The notes below the pieces were generated by a model. It was not told the DNA's origin, made no database searches, and saw only the letters and a program-made list of their open reading frames with translations. Both the position numbers and the translations under genes were made by a program. From Candidatus Latescibacterota bacterium (GTDB taxonomy: Bacteria; Latescibacterota; UBA2968; UBA8231), in assembly GCA_022825185.1 (NCBI GenBank), contig JAJDYK010000360.1, positions 1-18,183 on the forward strand: 18,183 nt of DNA, in the 5' to 3' direction. Below, one piece after another: positions 7,576 to 18,183 of the stretch; position 1 is the first letter of the stretch; every line of letters begins with the position of its first letter.

Positions 7576-8994
7576 ATGGTCTTAGCGACGCAAATATCCG
7601 ATTCGACAACGGGGCCTTACCGGGCCTGGTTACAGTGCATGCACTGCCCGGACCAGCACTATGCGCTGACCGAGATCGTTTACCGCTGCAAGTCGTGTGG
7701 CGGTTTGCTCGAAGTCCGGCACGATATGGCGGCGCTCAAGGCTCTGAAGCCGGACAAGTGGCGGACGCTTTTCGACCGCCGCTATATGCGCACCCACTAT
7801 CCCTACGGTTCCTCCGTATGGGGCAAAAAGGAGATGGTTTGCCCGGCGGTGGCTGATGAGAATGTGGTTTCGCTCTATGAAGGAGGCAGCAATATGTTTT
7901 GGGCTGAGCGGTTGGGGCGACAACTCGGCGTGGAGGATCTATGGGTTAAACAATGTGGCGACAGTCACACCGGGTCGTTCAAGGACATCGGCATGACGGT
8001 CCTAGTTTCGCTAGTCAAGCAGATCATCGCCACTGGGCAGCAGGTGCCAGCAATGGTCTGCGCTTCCAGCGGCGATACTTCGGCGGCGCTGGCGGCTTAT
8101 GGCGCGGCGGCCGGGATTCCGGTGGTGGTGCTGTTGCCGCGCGGCAAAGTCACGGCGGCACAGATGGTCCAGCCATTGGCCAATGGCGCGCTGACCTTGT
8201 TTCTCGATACCGACTTTGACGGCTGCATGCGGATGGCCAAGGCGTTGAGCAACGAGGAACAGTTTTATTATCTGGCAAATTCAATGAATCCGCTGCGGCT
8301 CGAAGGCCAGAAAACCGTAGCGGTAGAGATGGTGCAACAGGACGACTGGACCGTGCCCGATTGGATTGTCGTACCTGGCGGCAATCTCGGCAATATCAGC
8401 GCGTTGGGTAAAGGATTTCTCGAAATGCGCGAGATGGGGTTGATTGAAGTGTTGCCGCGCCTCGTCGTCGCCCAAGCAGCCCACGCCGACCCGCTCTATC
8501 AGAGCTACCTGTGCGGTTTCGAGACGTTCGAGCCGCAGCGGGCCCGCAAGACGTTGGCCAGCGCGATCCAGATCGGTGCCCCGGTTAGCTGGGAGCGTGC
8601 TATCCGGGTGTTGAAAACCTTTGATGGCGTCGTCGAGTGCGCGAGTGAAGACGAACTGGCCGACGCCGCGGCCAAGGCGGATCTCACGGGGCTCTTCGCT
8701 TGTCCGCATACGGGCGTAGCCCTAGCGGCATTGTTCAAACTGGTGGAGCAGAAAGTCATCGCGCCCGAAGACAAGGTTGTCGTAGTATCGACGGCGCACG
8801 GGCTGAAGTTTCCCGAGTTCAAGACGCGTTATCACGCTGGTGATCTGGAAGAGTTCGATGTCGTGCCGCGTTTCAGGCAGATACCGCATGAGATCGAAGC
8901 CGAATATGGGGCCGTGCAAAGCGTCGTGTTGCGGCACCTCGACGGACTGCGGGCCAATGCTGGATCACTAAGCGTGGCGCAAATGGCCCAATGA
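7576..8994 (+). CDS. thrC: Threonine synthase, plant-type
   Basis: A 472-residue cytoplasmic PLP enzyme that converts O-phosphohomoserine to threonine and phosphate. AAGGAG is 6 bases before the ATG. The PLP lysine is Lys136 in HTGSFKDIGM. The phosphate-binding Gly-rich segment is VPGGNLGN, and SSGDTSAA and DTDFDGCMR are family motifs. The N-terminus has a zinc ribbon with Cys21, Cys24, Cys38 and Cys41. From memory, residues 32-140 closely track the Arabidopsis enzyme, including EIVYR, GGLL-V-HDM, WPYGS-VW-KKE-like and FWAERxG. That region in plants belongs to the S-adenosylmethionine-responsive N-terminal domain, whereas the usual E. coli type is quite different. The upstream neighbour, 17 bases away, is the XRE-cyclase regulator, probably co-transcribed. 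No terminator is seen before the ABC genes, so read-through into them is possible. Confidence 0.95.
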   Translation: MVLATQISDSTTGPYRAWLQCMHCPDQHYALTEIVYRCKSCGGLLEVRHDMAALKALKPDKWRTLFDRRYMRTHYPYGSSVWGKKEMVCPAVADENVVSLYEGGSNMFWAERLGRQLGVEDLWVKQCGDSHTGSFKDIGMTVLVSLVKQIIATGQQVPAMVCASSGDTSAALAAYGAAAGIPVVVLLPRGKVTAAQMVQPLANGALTLFLDTDFDGCMRMAKALSNEEQFYYLANSMNPLRLEGQKTVAVEMVQQDDWTVPDWIVVPGGNLGNISALGKGFLEMREMGLIEVLPRLVVAQAAHADPLYQSYLCGFETFEPQRARKTLASAIQIGAPVSWERAIRVLKTFDGVVECASEDELADAAAKADLTGLFACPHTGVALAALFKLVEQKVIAPEDKVVVVSTAHGLKFPEFKTRYHAGDLEEFDVVPRFRQIPHEIEAEYGAVQSVVLRHLDGLRANAGSLSVAQMAQ

Positions 8995-9009
8995 CGGAAT
9001 GGAGTTATT

Positions 9010-9060
9010 ATGCATCAAGTCGGATTTAACCATCCATGCGCCTGTACACCTACCTGCTAA
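9010..9060 (+). CDS. Possible 16-codon leader reading frame overlapping the permease start
   Basis: An ATG at 9010 with GGAG 5 bases upstream opens a frame encoding MHQVGFNHPCACTPTC followed by TAA. It overlaps the first 25 bases of the permease gene in another frame. The permease ATG at 9036 has no good Shine-Dalgarno of its own, so translation of this short frame could help ribosomes reach it. The peptide has three Cys in its last seven residues. It may equally be chance. Confidence 0.25.
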   Translation: MHQVGFNHPCACTPTC

Positions 9061-9827
9061 AGCTCCAACTGCTCAACGCGCTGGCCTACCGCTTCGAGTA
9101 TCTGTCCTCCATCGGGCGGAATTTGTTTTTCCTCCTTGGGTCCGTCTTCATCTGGCGCACCGCGTATCGCGGAATCGACCAAGTCGCCGGTGTCACCGAG
9201 GCGCAGATGGTCACCTACGCCGTCGTCGCCGTGCTGATGAATGCATGCTTCACTGTCAGCATCGACAACGAGCTCTTCGGCAAGATCCGCGCAGGTGAGA
9301 TCGCGCTCGATCTAATCCGGCCGGTAAACCTCGTCTGGTACTGGATGACCCAAGACGTGGGGCGTTCACTGGCGGCCGTCACGCAGTTTGTCCTGCCCCT
9401 GCTGGCCATCTCGCTCCTCTTTGTGGCTCCCCCGCTGCCAGCGGGAGTGGGAGCGGGGTTGCTGTTTCTGCCGAGCTGTGCGCTGAGCTTCCTGCTGCTG
9501 TGGCAGCTAAGCGCCCTAGTGGGCCTGACGGCCTTTTGGGTCACTGACTTCGGGGACGTGAGCTCAGTGAAAACCAGCCTCGTCTTTGCTCTGTCGGGAC
9601 GATTGGTGCCAATGTGGCTGTTCCCCGACCTCATCGCCGATGTATCGCGGTGGCTGCCCTTCCAGTACATGTTCCAGGCCCCGCTGGAGATCTACATCGG
9701 CCGCATCTCTGCCACAGAGGTCGTCCACATCCTCTCCGTGCAGGCTCTCTGGGTCGCGGTCTTCGCCCTGCTCGTAGGTTTCGTCTGGACGCGCGCCCAG
9801 CGGCGGGTCTTCGTGCAGGGAGGATAG
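9036..9827 (+). CDS. ABC-2 family export permease, first subunit
   Basis: A 263-residue integral membrane protein with about six hydrophobic segments (roughly 25-45, 60-80, 110-135, 138-165, 175-200 and 228-253). The opening MRLYTYLLKLQLLNALAYRFEYL and the conserved block GEIALDLIRPVN are characteristic of the permease family found with COG4586-type ATPases (COG4587/COG3694, ABC-2 type). The start ATG is the first possible one after an in-frame TAA at 9027. It has only a weak Shine-Dalgarno-like CGGA 11 bases upstream. It forms a compact cassette with the next two genes. Transporters of this group are thought to export hydrophobic or lipid-like compounds or drugs; the cargo here is unknown. 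Confidence 0.88.
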   Translation: MRLYTYLLKLQLLNALAYRFEYLSSIGRNLFFLLGSVFIWRTAYRGIDQVAGVTEAQMVTYAVVAVLMNACFTVSIDNELFGKIRAGEIALDLIRPVNLVWYWMTQDVGRSLAAVTQFVLPLLAISLLFVAPPLPAGVGAGLLFLPSCALSFLLLWQLSALVGLTAFWVTDFGDVSSVKTSLVFALSGRLVPMWLFPDLIADVSRWLPFQYMFQAPLEIYIGRISATEVVHILSVQALWVAVFALLVGFVWTRAQRRVFVQGG

Positions 9828-9834
9828 GTAGCCC

Positions 9835-10650
9835 ATGATCGCCGACGTGCGTCATCACTTGTCCGTTGTAGCCCTGTACGGCCGCCTGTCGGTGCAGCGG
9901 GCGTTGGAGTATCCGTTTTCGCTGCTGAGCATCTGCCTTGGTCTGGGCTTCAATTACGTCTGGATTGGCGTCGCCCTGAAAGTGCTGGTCGATCGGTTCC
10001 AGCCGCTATCGGGATGGACCTTCCCCCAGCTCGCTTTCCTGTATGGGCTGAGCCTGATGAGCCGTGGCGTCATGTCCATCCTGTCATTTCAGTCGCGGCA
10101 GATCGATCGCTTTGTCACGCGCGGCGAGTTCGACTTGATGCTGCTCAGACCCCTAGAGATCACCTTCCACTTCTCCTGCAATCGAATCAATGTGGTCGGC
10201 CTCGTGCATCTGGGCATCGGCATGGGCTACTTCCTCTACGGGGCCCGACTGTCTGGCTTTGTCTGGACGCCGCTGCACGTCGTTGAGGTACTCCTCGTCA
10301 TTGCCGGCGGGACCCTGATCTACTGGTCCTACCTAACCCTCGTCAGCTCTATTGCGTTCTGGACCATGCGAAGCCAGCCCCTCGTGGACGCCAGCATGGA
10401 ACTGATGGCGCGCGGCACGTTCTACCCGCTGACCGTGTACCCGTGGCCCCTGCAGGCGCTCCTGACCTTTGTGCTGCCCCTCGGCTTCATCGGGTTCTAC
10501 CCCGCCTGCGACTTCCTCGGCCAGAGCGCGAACACTTCTCTGCCCCTCGATGTGGCCCTGTGGACCCCCGCTGTGGGTGCCGCCATGCTCGTCTTGGCGC
10601 TGGCTGTCTTTGTCGCCGGCCTGCGCCGCTACGAAAGCGCGGGGTCGTAG
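9835..10650 (+). CDS. ABC-2 family export permease, second subunit
   Basis: A 271-residue paralogue-like partner of the preceding permease, with about six hydrophobic segments. It shares the architecture and the cytoplasmic block GEFDLMLLRPLEI (about 98-110), which corresponds to GEIALDLIRPVNL in the first permease; such a motif probably contacts the ATPase. The ATG at 9835 is 7 bases after the previous stop codon, and GGGAGG (9818-9823) lies inside the end of the upstream gene, so the two are translationally coupled. Two different half-permeases with one ATPase imply a heterodimeric membrane channel with two copies of the ATPase. Confidence 0.88.
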   Translation: MIADVRHHLSVVALYGRLSVQRALEYPFSLLSICLGLGFNYVWIGVALKVLVDRFQPLSGWTFPQLAFLYGLSLMSRGVMSILSFQSRQIDRFVTRGEFDLMLLRPLEITFHFSCNRINVVGLVHLGIGMGYFLYGARLSGFVWTPLHVVEVLLVIAGGTLIYWSYLTLVSSIAFWTMRSQPLVDASMELMARGTFYPLTVYPWPLQALLTFVLPLGFIGFYPACDFLGQSANTSLPLDVALWTPAVGAAMLVLALAVFVAGLRRYESAGS

Positions 10651-10653
10651 GCC

Positions 10654-11652
10654 ATGGCACATATAGAGTTAGAGAGGGTTTGCAAAACCTTCCGCGTGAC
10701 TCGGAAGCAAAAGGGGCTGGCCGGTGCGGTAAAGGGCTTGTTCCGGCCCGACCGACGTGAAGTACACGCGGTGCGCGACGTGAGCTTTGCGATTGAGCCA
10801 GGCGAGCTGGTCGGCTTCATCGGCCCCAACGGCGCGGGGAAGTCGACGACGATCAAGATGCTCTCCGGCATCCTCTATCCCACGTCCGGTCGCGTCTCCG
10901 TCGTCGGCCTCTCGCCCCAAGAGAAGCGGCGGGCGGTCGCTCAGCGCATTGGCGCCGTGTTCGGCCAACGCAGCCAGCTAACCTGGGACCTTCGCCTAGG
11001 CGAGTCCTACGAGTTGTTCAAGCGAATCTACCGCATTGCCGACGACGACTTCGAGCGGAGCCTAGCTGAACTCTGCGAGGTGCTTGGCATCGGGGACCTC
11101 CTCGACACACCCGTGCGGCAGATGTCCCTAGGGCAACGCATGCGCGGGGAGTTGGCCGGTGCCATGCTGCACGAGCCGGACATCCTGTTTCTCGACGAGC
11201 CCACGATGGGCATGGACATTGAGGTGAAAGCGGCGATCCGGGCCTTTATCCGAGACATCAACCAGCGTCGGAACACCACCGTACTGCTCACCACGCACGA
11301 CCTGGACGACGTGGAAGAGCTCTGCGAGCGACTCATCATCATCAACCAGGGACGCATCATCGAAGACGGGCCTCTGGCGGCACTCATCGACTCGATCACC
11401 CCGCACCGCTATCTGATCGTCGAGTGCGACCCCGGCACCGGAGAGCCGCTGGCCGGCTTTGCCCACGCCCACGCAGAGATTCTCGAACGGCGAGACCGCA
11501 TCGTCCGCATCCGCTTTGCGCGGAGCCAAGTGTCGGCGTCGGCGCTGATCTCGGAACTGTCGGCCCGCTACCCGGTCCGCGACGTGTCCGTCCAAGAGCC
11601 CGACATCGAGGACGTGATTCGCACGGTCTATGGGCGCGACGTGGGGGGCTAG
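10654..11652 (+). CDS. ABC transporter ATP-binding protein (COG4586-like)
   Basis: A 332-residue nucleotide-binding subunit. Walker A is GPNGAGKST at 57-65 and the Q-loop follows in GAVFGQRSQL. The signature is SLGQRMRGEL, a LSGGQ variant. Walker B is ILFLDEPTMGMD and the H-loop is TTHDLDD. The N-terminus has a 25-residue insert before the first core strand (KQKGLAGAVKGLFRPDRREV) that is typical of the COG4586 group, and about 90 residues follow the core domain as in regulated exporters. The ATG is 3 bases after the stop of the second permease, so the three genes form one operon. All catalytic motifs are intact, so the exporter should be active. Confidence 0.93.
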   Translation: MAHIELERVCKTFRVTRKQKGLAGAVKGLFRPDRREVHAVRDVSFAIEPGELVGFIGPNGAGKSTTIKMLSGILYPTSGRVSVVGLSPQEKRRAVAQRIGAVFGQRSQLTWDLRLGESYELFKRIYRIADDDFERSLAELCEVLGIGDLLDTPVRQMSLGQRMRGELAGAMLHEPDILFLDEPTMGMDIEVKAAIRAFIRDINQRRNTTVLLTTHDLDDVEELCERLIIINQGRIIEDGPLAALIDSITPHRYLIVECDPGTGEPLAGFAHAHAEILERRDRIVRIRFARSQVSASALISELSARYPVRDVSVQEPDIEDVIRTVYGRDVGG

Positions 11653-11740
11653 ACGCAGTCAGCTAGTTCTAGCTGATCGATTCAGTTACTCGAATATCCG
11701 AGGAGTTAAGAGGGTTGCGGTCGGCCTACCATTACCCCAT

Positions 11741-11780
11741 GCAAAAGGCACTTGCGAACGCAATCGCAAGTGCCTTTTGC
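11741..11780. terminator. Bidirectional intrinsic terminator between the ABC and atp operons
   Basis: A perfect 17-bp inverted repeat, GCAAAAGGCACTTGCGA (11741-11757) and its complement (11764-11780), with a 6-base loop. The AAAA and TTTT runs sit in the stem near the outer ends, so the transcript in either direction forms a stem ending in U residues. The hairpin lies between the convergent ABC ATPase gene and atpC, where a shared terminator is expected. The remaining 149-base spacer shows nothing else. Confidence 0.85.
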
Positions 11781-11801
11781 TTTACAGATTTTCCGATAAA
11801 A

Positions 11802-12209
11802 TCAACTACTTGTGCGGAGTCGATTGCTGGCGCGCGCCAGCGCCGTTTGAGCGCGCACTACGTCAATTTCCTCTTGTCCGGCGCGCGCCTGGGCAAGGCG
11901 TTCCTCGGCGCGCTGGCGCGAAGATTCGGCCCGCTCAACGTCGATCTCCTCGATCCGTTCAGCCGTCTCGGCCAGCACCGCAACCTGCTCGCGCCCGACC
12001 TCGACAAAACCGCCGCTGATGGCCATTTGGACCTCATTTCCGTCCTCCTCGACAAAGCGCAACTCCCCTATCTGCAACGAGGTCAAAAGCGGGATGTGCC
12101 CGGCGAGGACGCCGAAACTCCCCTCGCTACCGGGCGCTTGCAGGCTGGCTACCTGCCCCGAGTAAGCCACCCGCTCTGGAGTGACGACCTCTAAGGCGAA
12201 CGCGGGCAT
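11802..12209 (-). CDS. atpC: ATP synthase F1 subunit epsilon
   Basis: A 135-residue protein of normal length. The N-terminal beta-sandwich carries the family landmarks LEVVTPERVAYSG and GSEGSFGVLAGHIPLLT. Residues about 85-130 form the two-helix C-terminal hairpin rich in Glu, Arg and Ala, which in many bacteria can block rotation when extended. The subunit joins gamma to the c-ring in the central stalk. The ATG is 3 bases downstream of the atpD stop codon, and the end of the gene faces the bidirectional terminator, making atpC the last gene of the operon. Confidence 0.95.
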   Translation of the reverse strand: MPAFALEVVTPERVAYSGQVASLQAPGSEGSFGVLAGHIPLLTSLQIGELRFVEEDGNEVQMAISGGFVEVGREQVAVLAETAERIEEIDVERAESSRQRAEERLAQARAGQEEIDVVRAQTALARASNRLRTSS

Positions 12210-12212
12210 GGC

Positions 12213-13637
<1,425 letters not shown>

Positions 13638-14492
13638 CTATTGAGCCACAGCATTGGCACCGCCGATAATGTCCATCAATTCGAGGGTTATCGAGGCCTG
13701 CCGCTCCTTGTTCATTTCGCGGGTCAGATCCTCGATCATGTCTCTGGCGTTCTTGGTGGCGTTGTCCATCGCCATCATCTGGGCGGCGAAAAAGCCCACA
13801 TTTGACTCCAGCAGAGCGCGCCATACCTGGAAATTGATCTGACGCTCAACCAAAGTGCCCAACAGGACCTCGGGCGATGGCTCGAAGTCGTACTTAGCAC
13901 TTTCACCTGCTTCCTCCTCGGGCGCGATGGGCAGGAGTTGGCGGACGGTGGGCACTTGGGAAGTAACAGAGGAGTATTCGCTATAGCAGAGCAACACCCG
14001 GTCGGTCTGGCCAGCGACAAAACGACTCGTTAGATCCTGAGCTATATCCGCGGCGCGAACTAACTCGAGTTGGTTGAACACATCGGCGTGATGGCGGGAG
14101 ATTGAGTAGCCGCGATGGCTGAAGAAGTCCCGGCCCTTGTTGCCGATGGTGATCAACTCAAGTTGGGCGTCCACATACTCGTCCAACTCGTCCTGGACCC
14201 GGCGGCACAGGTTGGTGTTAAAGGCACCGCAGAGGCCGCGGTCGGAGGTTATGACCACCAGCGCAACGCGCTGGACCGGGCGAACCGCAAAGAGCGGCTG
14301 CTCGTAGGCATCGACGCTCTGGTGCAACGCTTTCAGGACTTGGTCCAGTCGCTGGGCGTACGGCCGGGCGGCGACAATCGCCGCCTGAGCGCGGCGCATC
14401 TTGGCCGCGGCCACCATCTGCATGGCGTTGGTGACGCGCTGGATATTGGTGATACTGGCGACGCGCGTCCTGAGTTCGCGAAGGGTCGCCAC
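13638..14492 (-). CDS. atpG: ATP synthase F1 subunit gamma
   Basis: A 284-residue central shaft subunit of normal length. The N-terminal helix LRTRVASITNIQRVTNAMQMVAAAK and the C-terminal helix with NATKNARDMIEDLTREMNKERQASIT, which form the rotating coiled coil, are both present. The central domain has the landmark SDRGLCGAFN. The start codon is GTG, 3 bases after the atpA stop, with GGGAGG (complement of 14503-14508) 10 bases upstream inside the end of atpA, so translation is coupled to atpA. Confidence 0.96.
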   Translation of the reverse strand: MATLRELRTRVASITNIQRVTNAMQMVAAAKMRRAQAAIVAARPYAQRLDQVLKALHQSVDAYEQPLFAVRPVQRVALVVITSDRGLCGAFNTNLCRRVQDELDEYVDAQLELITIGNKGRDFFSHRGYSISRHHADVFNQLELVRAADIAQDLTSRFVAGQTDRVLLCYSEYSSVTSQVPTVRQLLPIAPEEEAGESAKYDFEPSPEVLLGTLVERQINFQVWRALLESNVGFFAAQMMAMDNATKNARDMIEDLTREMNKERQASITLELMDIIGGANAVAQ

Positions 14493-14495
14493 CGC

Positions 14496-16028
<1,533 letters not shown>

Positions 16029-16043
16029 AAATCCTCCTGCTGA

Positions 16044-16580
16044 CTAACCGGCCAGACGCGCTTGTAGGCGCTCTAGATAGGTGTTCACACTGCCGTCAAA
16101 TACGGTGTCGCCGACGCGGACGATCGCGCCGCCCCGCAAACTGGCATCGACTTGGACATCCAAGCGCACGGTGCGGCCGCTGCGGTGCTCTAAGCGCTCC
16201 TGTAGGCGCTGGCATTGCTCCTCACTCAGCGCCACAGCCGAGCGCACCTCAGCGCTGATTATGCCCTCGCGCTCGGCGACTTGGTCGAGAAAATTTCCGA
16301 GTACCGCGCCGATGATAGAGGCACGGCCCCTAACCGCCATGAGTCGGAGAAAATTCAGGGTCAGAATCTCGACCTTACCGCTGAAGATCTCTCCTAGGGC
16401 ATTGGCTTGCGCTTGGCTGTCGGCTAGAGAATTGGCCAAAAACTCGGCCAGTTCGCCGGATTGGCGCACGGTCTCCAAAAGCCGCTCGACGTCGCGCTGC
16501 ACCGCCGCGGTTGCGCCCGTTTCATCGGCGGCTTCCAGCAGCGTAGCAGCGTAGCGTCGCACTACTTCGGGTGCGTTCAT
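16044..16580 (-). CDS. atpH: ATP synthase subunit delta
   Basis: A 178-residue peripheral-stalk subunit of normal length. The N-terminal helical bundle begins VVRRYAATLLEAADE, and the C-terminal part contains the family block VDASLRGGAIVRVGDTVFDGSV with the closing helix LERLQARLAG. It caps the alpha subunit and connects it to the b subunit. AGGA lies 4 bases before the ATG. The gap to atpF is 22 bases. Confidence 0.93.
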   Translation of the reverse strand: MNAPEVVRRYAATLLEAADETGATAAVQRDVERLLETVRQSGELAEFLANSLADSQAQANALGEIFSGKVEILTLNFLRLMAVRGRASIIGAVLGNFLDQVAEREGIISAEVRSAVALSEEQCQRLQERLEHRSGRTVRLDVQVDASLRGGAIVRVGDTVFDGSVNTYLERLQARLAG

Positions 16581-16602
16581 TGTCCTGCTCGCGCGATGGC
16601 GT

Positions 16603-17094
16603 TCAATTGGATTCGGGAATTCGGGCTATAAAGTCATCGACGAGACCGCGGTTTTTCTCGTCGTCCAAATTGGCGTCGATCAGCGCACCAGCGGCTTGCA
16701 CCGCGAGATTGGCCGTCTCGCGGCGCAACTCGGCGATGGCAGCGCGCTTCTCGCTTTCGATACTGGTCCGCGCTTGGTCGAGCATCCGCTCCGCCTCTTC
16801 CCGCGCTTGGGAGACGATTGTCTGCCGCACGTTTGCCCCAGCCTCGCGGGCCTCGGCGACGATCTGCCGCGCCTCTTCATCGGCCGCGGCGAGCTTCTGC
16901 TGGTGCTCGCGCAAGACCTCTTCGGCCTCTTGACGCGCCTGCTCAGCCGTAGAGATCGCGTCGCTGATCCGTTTCTCGCGCTCATCGAGGGCCGCCAAAA
17001 GATGGGGCCAAGCGAATTTTTTGAGGACGAAAAGCACCACCAAAAAGGTGATGATCGTCCATATTATGAGCCCCACATGGGGATCGAGTAACAT
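16603..17094 (-). CDS. atpF: ATP synthase Fo subunit b
   Basis: A 163-residue stator subunit. One transmembrane helix at about 8-25 (GLIIWTIITFLVVLFVLKK) is followed by a long charged coiled coil (about 35-150) rich in Glu, Ala, Arg and Gln. The family landmark IIWTIITFLV immediately after a short N-terminus supports the ATG at 17094. That start has no visible Shine-Dalgarno and lies 10 bases after the atpE stop, so re-initiation from atpE is likely. Only one b gene is present, so the stalk is probably a b homodimer. Confidence 0.94.
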   Translation of the reverse strand: MLLDPHVGLIIWTIITFLVVLFVLKKFAWPHLLAALDEREKRISDAISTAEQARQEAEEVLREHQQKLAAADEEARQIVAEAREAGANVRQTIVSQAREEAERMLDQARTSIESEKRAAIAELRRETANLAVQAAGALIDANLDDEKNRGLVDDFIARIPESN

Positions 17095-17104
17095 AGCGCT
17101 TGCG

Positions 17105-18183
<1,079 letters not shown>

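Noticed and set aside
8999..9298. A 99-residue frame overlapping the first permease
   Set aside because: The composition is Arg/His-rich in the manner of a shifted frame, and the permease frame has clear family motifs and membrane helices.

Overview
The window looks like bacterial chromosome: GC-rich, densely coded and without mobile elements. It carries one tRNA and a complete or nearly complete F-type ATP synthase operon. I cannot assign a phylum. The long AtpB N-terminus, the plant-like threonine synthase and the pairing of a Gfo/Idh oxidoreductase with an alpha/alpha-toroid-like protein make me think of an uncultured Gram-negative lineage (FCB, Latescibacterota or Poribacteria-like), but that is a weak inference. 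No gene-free stretch exceeds 300 bases.

Left part (1-5001). A ComF-family phosphoribosyltransferase runs off the left edge on the minus strand. Divergent from it is a large two-domain exported M16 (pitrilysin-type) metallopeptidase. Just after that gene comes a CAT-anticodon tRNA with its own good promoter and a GC-rich hairpin behind it. A minus-strand Gfo/Idh/MocA oxidoreductase converges on this hairpin.

Middle (5002-11801). A divergent promoter region separates the oxidoreductase from a 516-residue protein I do not recognise by family, which is probably helical and toroid-like. Next is a likely operon of an XRE-type DNA-binding domain fused to a class III nucleotidyl-cyclase-like domain that has lost key catalytic residues, followed 17 bases later by a threonine synthase of the plant type. 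A tightly packed ABC-2 export cassette follows, with two permeases and one ATPase. This block ends in a perfect 17-bp inverted repeat that probably terminates transcription from both sides.

Right part (11802-18183). On the minus strand, in transcription order, lie atpB-atpE-atpF-atpH-atpA-atpG-atpD-atpC, encoding a, c, b, delta, alpha, gamma, beta and epsilon. All eight F1Fo subunits are present in the classical order. AtpB reads open to the window edge and probably starts beyond it.

The best candidate for something undescribed is the XRE plus degenerate-cyclase regulator sitting directly upstream of a plant-type threonine synthase. Secondary oddities are a second glutamate in the ATP synthase c subunit and a cysteine-rich 16-codon reading frame overlapping the start of the ABC cassette. 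The remaining genes look like ordinary housekeeping or accessory genes.
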